In this document: piece by piece, positions 23,691 through 25,576 of the stretch
How the letters are laid out: each line of letters opens with the position of its first letter
Position numbering within the stretch: the stretch's first letter is position 1
Assembly (NCBI GenBank): GCA_937996765.1
Contig: CALKUG010000198.1
Coordinates: 1-25,576, forward strand
Reading direction: 5' to 3'
Origin: an uncultured Ignavibacteria bacterium
GTDB taxonomy: Bacteria > Bacteroidota > Ignavibacteria > Ignavibacteriales > Ignavibacteriaceae
Length of the DNA stretch: 25,576 bases
Translations under genes and position numbers: made by a program
The notes under the pieces: generated by a model
The model's input: the letters and a program-made list of their open reading frames with translations, nothing else
Told to the model about the DNA's origin: nothing
Database searches by the model: none

Positions 23691-24242
23691 ATGATATTTG
23701 AAGATAGTGCTGCTGCAACAATTGAAGCTAAAACCCTTTCGGATTTAGTAAATGCCTTAAATAAGGCATACACCGCCGCGGAGGAAATTTACGCTAATCA
23801 GATGAAAATTTCCCTCTCAGAGCTCCGTTTATTGCGCCTTTTTACCGATACAAGCACCATTGCCGTGGATACATTGGTTCGCTTGATGGATATTACCGCA
23901 GGCAGAATTACCCATATTCTCACTGCACTTGAGGATGCCGGTTATATTGAGCGTCAACAAGAAAAAGAAGATAGAAGAAAAATCGTTGTGCATGTAACCC
24001 CAAATACTATTGGTAGATTACAAGAAATAAACGATTATTTTGTTGCCGTTCATTCGTCGGTACTTACCGCCATTGACCCGGATAACAAAAAACTATTAAT
24101 TGATACTATAAGTAGTATTACTTCCAAAATTAGAGAAGGTAATGTTGCATTCTTTAAGGAAAATACTGAGCGTAAACTCACCGAAGACAAGCCGCTTCGC
24201 AGACGTGGCTCTATTCGTACTAAAAAGTATTTAGGAAAATAA
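23691..24242 (+). CDS. MarR family transcriptional regulator
   Basis: 183-aa winged helix-turn-helix regulator. The recognition helix region is at about 57-80 (AVDTLVRLMDITAGRITHILTALEDAGY) and the wing at about 86-103 with the family's DRR motif (EKEDRRKIVV, 91-100). The C-terminus carries a basic extension of about 25 residues (PLRRRGSIRTKKYLGK) beyond the dimerisation helix, longer than typical MarR proteins of about 145 aa. It follows the efflux operon on the same strand and could be a second layer of control over it, but its own palindrome points at least to autoregulation. The ligand is unknown. Confidence 0.88.
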   Translation: MIFEDSAAATIEAKTLSDLVNALNKAYTAAEEIYANQMKISLSELRLLRLFTDTSTIAVDTLVRLMDITAGRITHILTALEDAGYIERQQEKEDRRKIVVHVTPNTIGRLQEINDYFVAVHSSVLTAIDPDNKKLLIDTISSITSKIREGNVAFFKENTERKLTEDKPLRRRGSIRTKKYLGK

Positions 24243-24266
24243 GGTTGGGGCTCCCCAACCTTTTTT
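24241..24266. terminator. Terminator after marR, shared by the convergent vanZ-like gene
   Basis: AAGGTTGGGG (24241-24250) and CCCCAACCTT (24253-24262) form a perfect GC-rich stem ending in a T6 run on the plus strand. It begins within the marR stop codon, and the convergent gene's stop lies at its far edge. The plus-strand direction is strong; on the minus strand the following T-run is interrupted, so bidirectional action is only possible. Confidence 0.92.
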
Positions 24267-24670
24267 CATCTTCTAAAAAACTTTGCTATTACTTCTTGCT
24301 TCAAAAGAGGGGTGAGTAGTATAACTGCCGTTACAACTCCCAAGGTATCTGCTATAAAATCCAATAAATCCGCTAACCTACCGGGAATAAATGCCTGATG
24401 AACTTCGTCAACCCCACCATATAACATCAGAACAATAATTGTTAACGCCCAAGTTTTAATTTTTCCATTAAAAACGCTCTCTCCCTTTTTAAGGAACACA
24501 TAAAGCTGAAAAAATATAGCTAAAACAAAATATGCTCCAAAATGAACCACTTTATCACTTATATCAACCTTTGGTAATTCTGGTGCGGGCGTTGACGTTA
24601 GTATGAGTAACGTTACCCAATAAAGAAGTAATATAGCTCCTATGATTTGCGTAATAGTCTTTTTATTCAT
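24266..24670 (-). CDS. VanZ family membrane protein
   Basis: 134-aa inner-membrane protein of the VanZ-like family. Four hydrophobic segments lie at about 8-26, 43-61, 72-90 and 106-121. The family's conserved polar residues are visible: DK..HF (39-44), DE.HQ..IPGR (88-98) and D..D (101-104). VanZ confers low-level teicoplanin resistance in enterococci, but most homologues have no known role. The start is placed at ATG 24670, overlapping the upstream dehydratase stop by eight bases (ATGAATAA); an upstream in-frame start at 24694 would extend further into that gene. Co-transcribed with the dehydratase. Confidence 0.88.
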   Translation of the reverse strand: MNKKTITQIIGAILLLYWVTLLILTSTPAPELPKVDISDKVVHFGAYFVLAIFFQLYVFLKKGESVFNGKIKTWALTIIVLMLYGGVDEVHQAFIPGRLADLLDFIADTLGVVTAVILLTPLLKQEVIAKFFRR

Positions 24671-25576
24671 CCAATTTACCCTCTTCCTTCTCATAAAAAA
24701 GTTGTGTTATCACTTCAGTTATTCCTTCTGCAACATTACTTGCAGTTATGGTATTTGGGTGTTGAGTAAGAGAGAGCACTTCAGCAACTGCACCATGAAC
24801 AAATACAGCCGCATCAACTTTTTGTTTCAGGGTACTATCTGAATGCATTGCTGCAAACGAGCCAATAATGCCCGATAAAACATCTCCGCTTCCAAATGTG
24901 GCCAAACCTTGGTTTCCTGTTACATTCCAGCACCATGGCTCTGTTGCGGATGCTATGATGGTGTTTGGACCCTTTAAGACAGTTATTACTCGATATTCTT
25001 CCGTAAACGCTCTTAGACTTTCCACGACATTTTGCTCAATAACTCCCAAGGCTTTCCCTGTGATCGAGCTAAACTCACCTTTATGTGGAGTAACGATTAT
25101 TCGATCAGGATGAGAATTTTTAATTACTTTTTCATCCCAAAAAAATAGAGCATCTGCATCGAGCACAATGGGTTGTGTTGTGGTGCCAATTATTGATTGT
25201 ATCGCCTTACCCGTTTGTTCATCTCTTCCTAAACCGGGACCCAAAACAATAGCATCAGCTTTTTGCAAATCACTCATAATTTCATCGAGTGAACTCCCAG
25301 TCAGCACACCCTCTTTACTTCCGCCGTAATGCTTAATAACAAGCTCAGGATGCTCCGATATGCCATTAGGATGAACTCCTTTAGGCAAGTACAATGTAGG
25401 AGCACCACACCCAGCTTTTATTGCCGCAACGGCAGTTAATATTGGTGCACCAGGATAATGGGAAGAACCGGCAATAATTACAAGTCGGCCATTTGAATAC
25501 TTATGGGAATTTTTTGGCCTTTGGGGTATATGTGACTGAGCATAAAATTCGTTTGATACAAATCCTGATGTTTGCG
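24663..25576 (-). CDS. ADP/ATP-dependent NAD(P)H-hydrate dehydratase, C-terminal part (runs off the window)
   Basis: Repair enzyme that turns damaged NAD(P)HX back into NAD(P)H using ADP or ATP; it belongs to the YjeF C-terminal/CARKD (ribokinase-like) family. The frame stays open from 24663 to the right edge, so the gene is partial; there is only a TTG at 25394, in mid-domain, and it is not the start. Translation of 25443-25490 gives GRLVIIAGSSHYPGAP, the family's N-terminal nucleotide/substrate loop. Further on are VLGPGLGRDEQTG, LDADAL, TPHKGEF, LKGPNTII and the anion-hole motif GLATFGSGDVLSG with its catalytic Asp. About 20 residues before the domain are visible; whether a YjeF N-terminal epimerase domain precedes it, as in bifunctional Nnr, lies outside the window. 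Confidence 0.92.
   Translation of the reverse strand, partial: QTSGFVSNEFYAQSHIPQRPKNSHKYSNGRLVIIAGSSHYPGAPILTAVAAIKAGCGAPTLYLPKGVHPNGISEHPELVIKHYGGSKEGVLTGSSLDEIMSDLQKADAIVLGPGLGRDEQTGKAIQSIIGTTTQPIVLDADALFFWDEKVIKNSHPDRIIVTPHKGEFSSITGKALGVIEQNVVESLRAFTEEYRVITVLKGPNTIIASATEPWCWNVTGNQGLATFGSGDVLSGIIGSFAAMHSDSTLKQKVDAAVFVHGAVAEVLSLTQHPNTITASNVAEGITEVITQLFYEKEEGKLDE

Noticed and set aside
25392..25394. TTG as the true start of the NAD(P)H-hydrate dehydratase
   Set aside because: The frame continues open to the window edge and encodes the conserved GRLVIIAGSSHYPGAP upstream, so the gene is simply cut by the window.
1..25576. Mobile elements, tRNA/rRNA genes, CRISPR arrays or a riboswitch
   Set aside because: Reading intergenic regions on both strands showed no transposase, cloverleaf, spaced direct repeats or long structured leader; all gaps are short (152 bases at most).

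Overview
The window is ordinary chromosomal DNA of an AT-rich bacterium. It most likely comes from the Bacteroidota/Chlorobiota side of the FCB group (for example an Ignavibacteria- or Kapabacteria-like lineage). Three things support this. A textbook Bacteroidota-type promoter (TTTG-N19-TAnnTTTG) lies in front of the histidine kinase, and a second TAnnTTTG box lies in front of dapA. The octaheme cytochrome operon is of a kind I associate with that group (recollection, not a search). The exporter set includes a lipoprotein adaptor and a TolC protein, so the cell is Gram-negative. The exact phylum is inference. I see no mobile elements, tRNA, rRNA or CRISPR array, and no stretch longer than 300 bases lacks a gene.

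Layout. (1) 35-613: a histidine phosphatase. (2) 766-4755: a compact four-gene operon, closed by a strong terminator. It encodes an octaheme cytochrome c of the tetrathionate reductase family, a membrane cytochrome b, and two YeeE/YedE sulfur-transport proteins. The second YeeE/YedE protein carries a rhodanese-like domain without its cysteine and ends in Gly-Gly-Cys. This looks like a quinol-linked, extracytoplasmic sulfur-oxyanion reduction and uptake module and is the most interesting part of the window. (3) 4840-10611: a lysine/diaminopimelate region. dapA-dapB-dapH-lysC and an N-acetyl-diaminopimelate deacetylase run on the minus strand. A class III aminotransferase converges on them and overlaps the deacetylase by 32 bases. 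Together they give the acetylase branch of DAP synthesis; asd, dapF and lysA are not in the window. (4) 10735-13713: a large membrane sensor histidine kinase with no adjacent response regulator. (5) 13860-16466, divergent from the kinase: a small membrane protein, an ABC ATPase and a multi-pass membrane partner. (6) 16554-23599: a tightly packed efflux operon (TetR, lipoprotein HlyD adaptor, ABC ATPase, TolC, ABC ATPase, two ABC-2 permeases). It resembles the E. coli cecR-ybhGFSR system, but YbhF is split into two genes and a TolC is inserted between them. (7) 23691-24242: a MarR regulator with a palindromic operator. (8) On the minus strand, converging on it: a VanZ-like protein and the C-terminal part of an NAD(P)H-hydrate dehydratase that runs off the right edge.

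How the parts fit. The efflux operon's own TetR probably reads four evenly spaced GGAAACT half-sites just upstream of its gene. The two exporter ATPases carry complementary defects that fall in the same composite ATP site, which suggests an asymmetric heterodimer. The kinase and the small exporter share a 146-base divergent promoter region with a perfect spaced inverted repeat.
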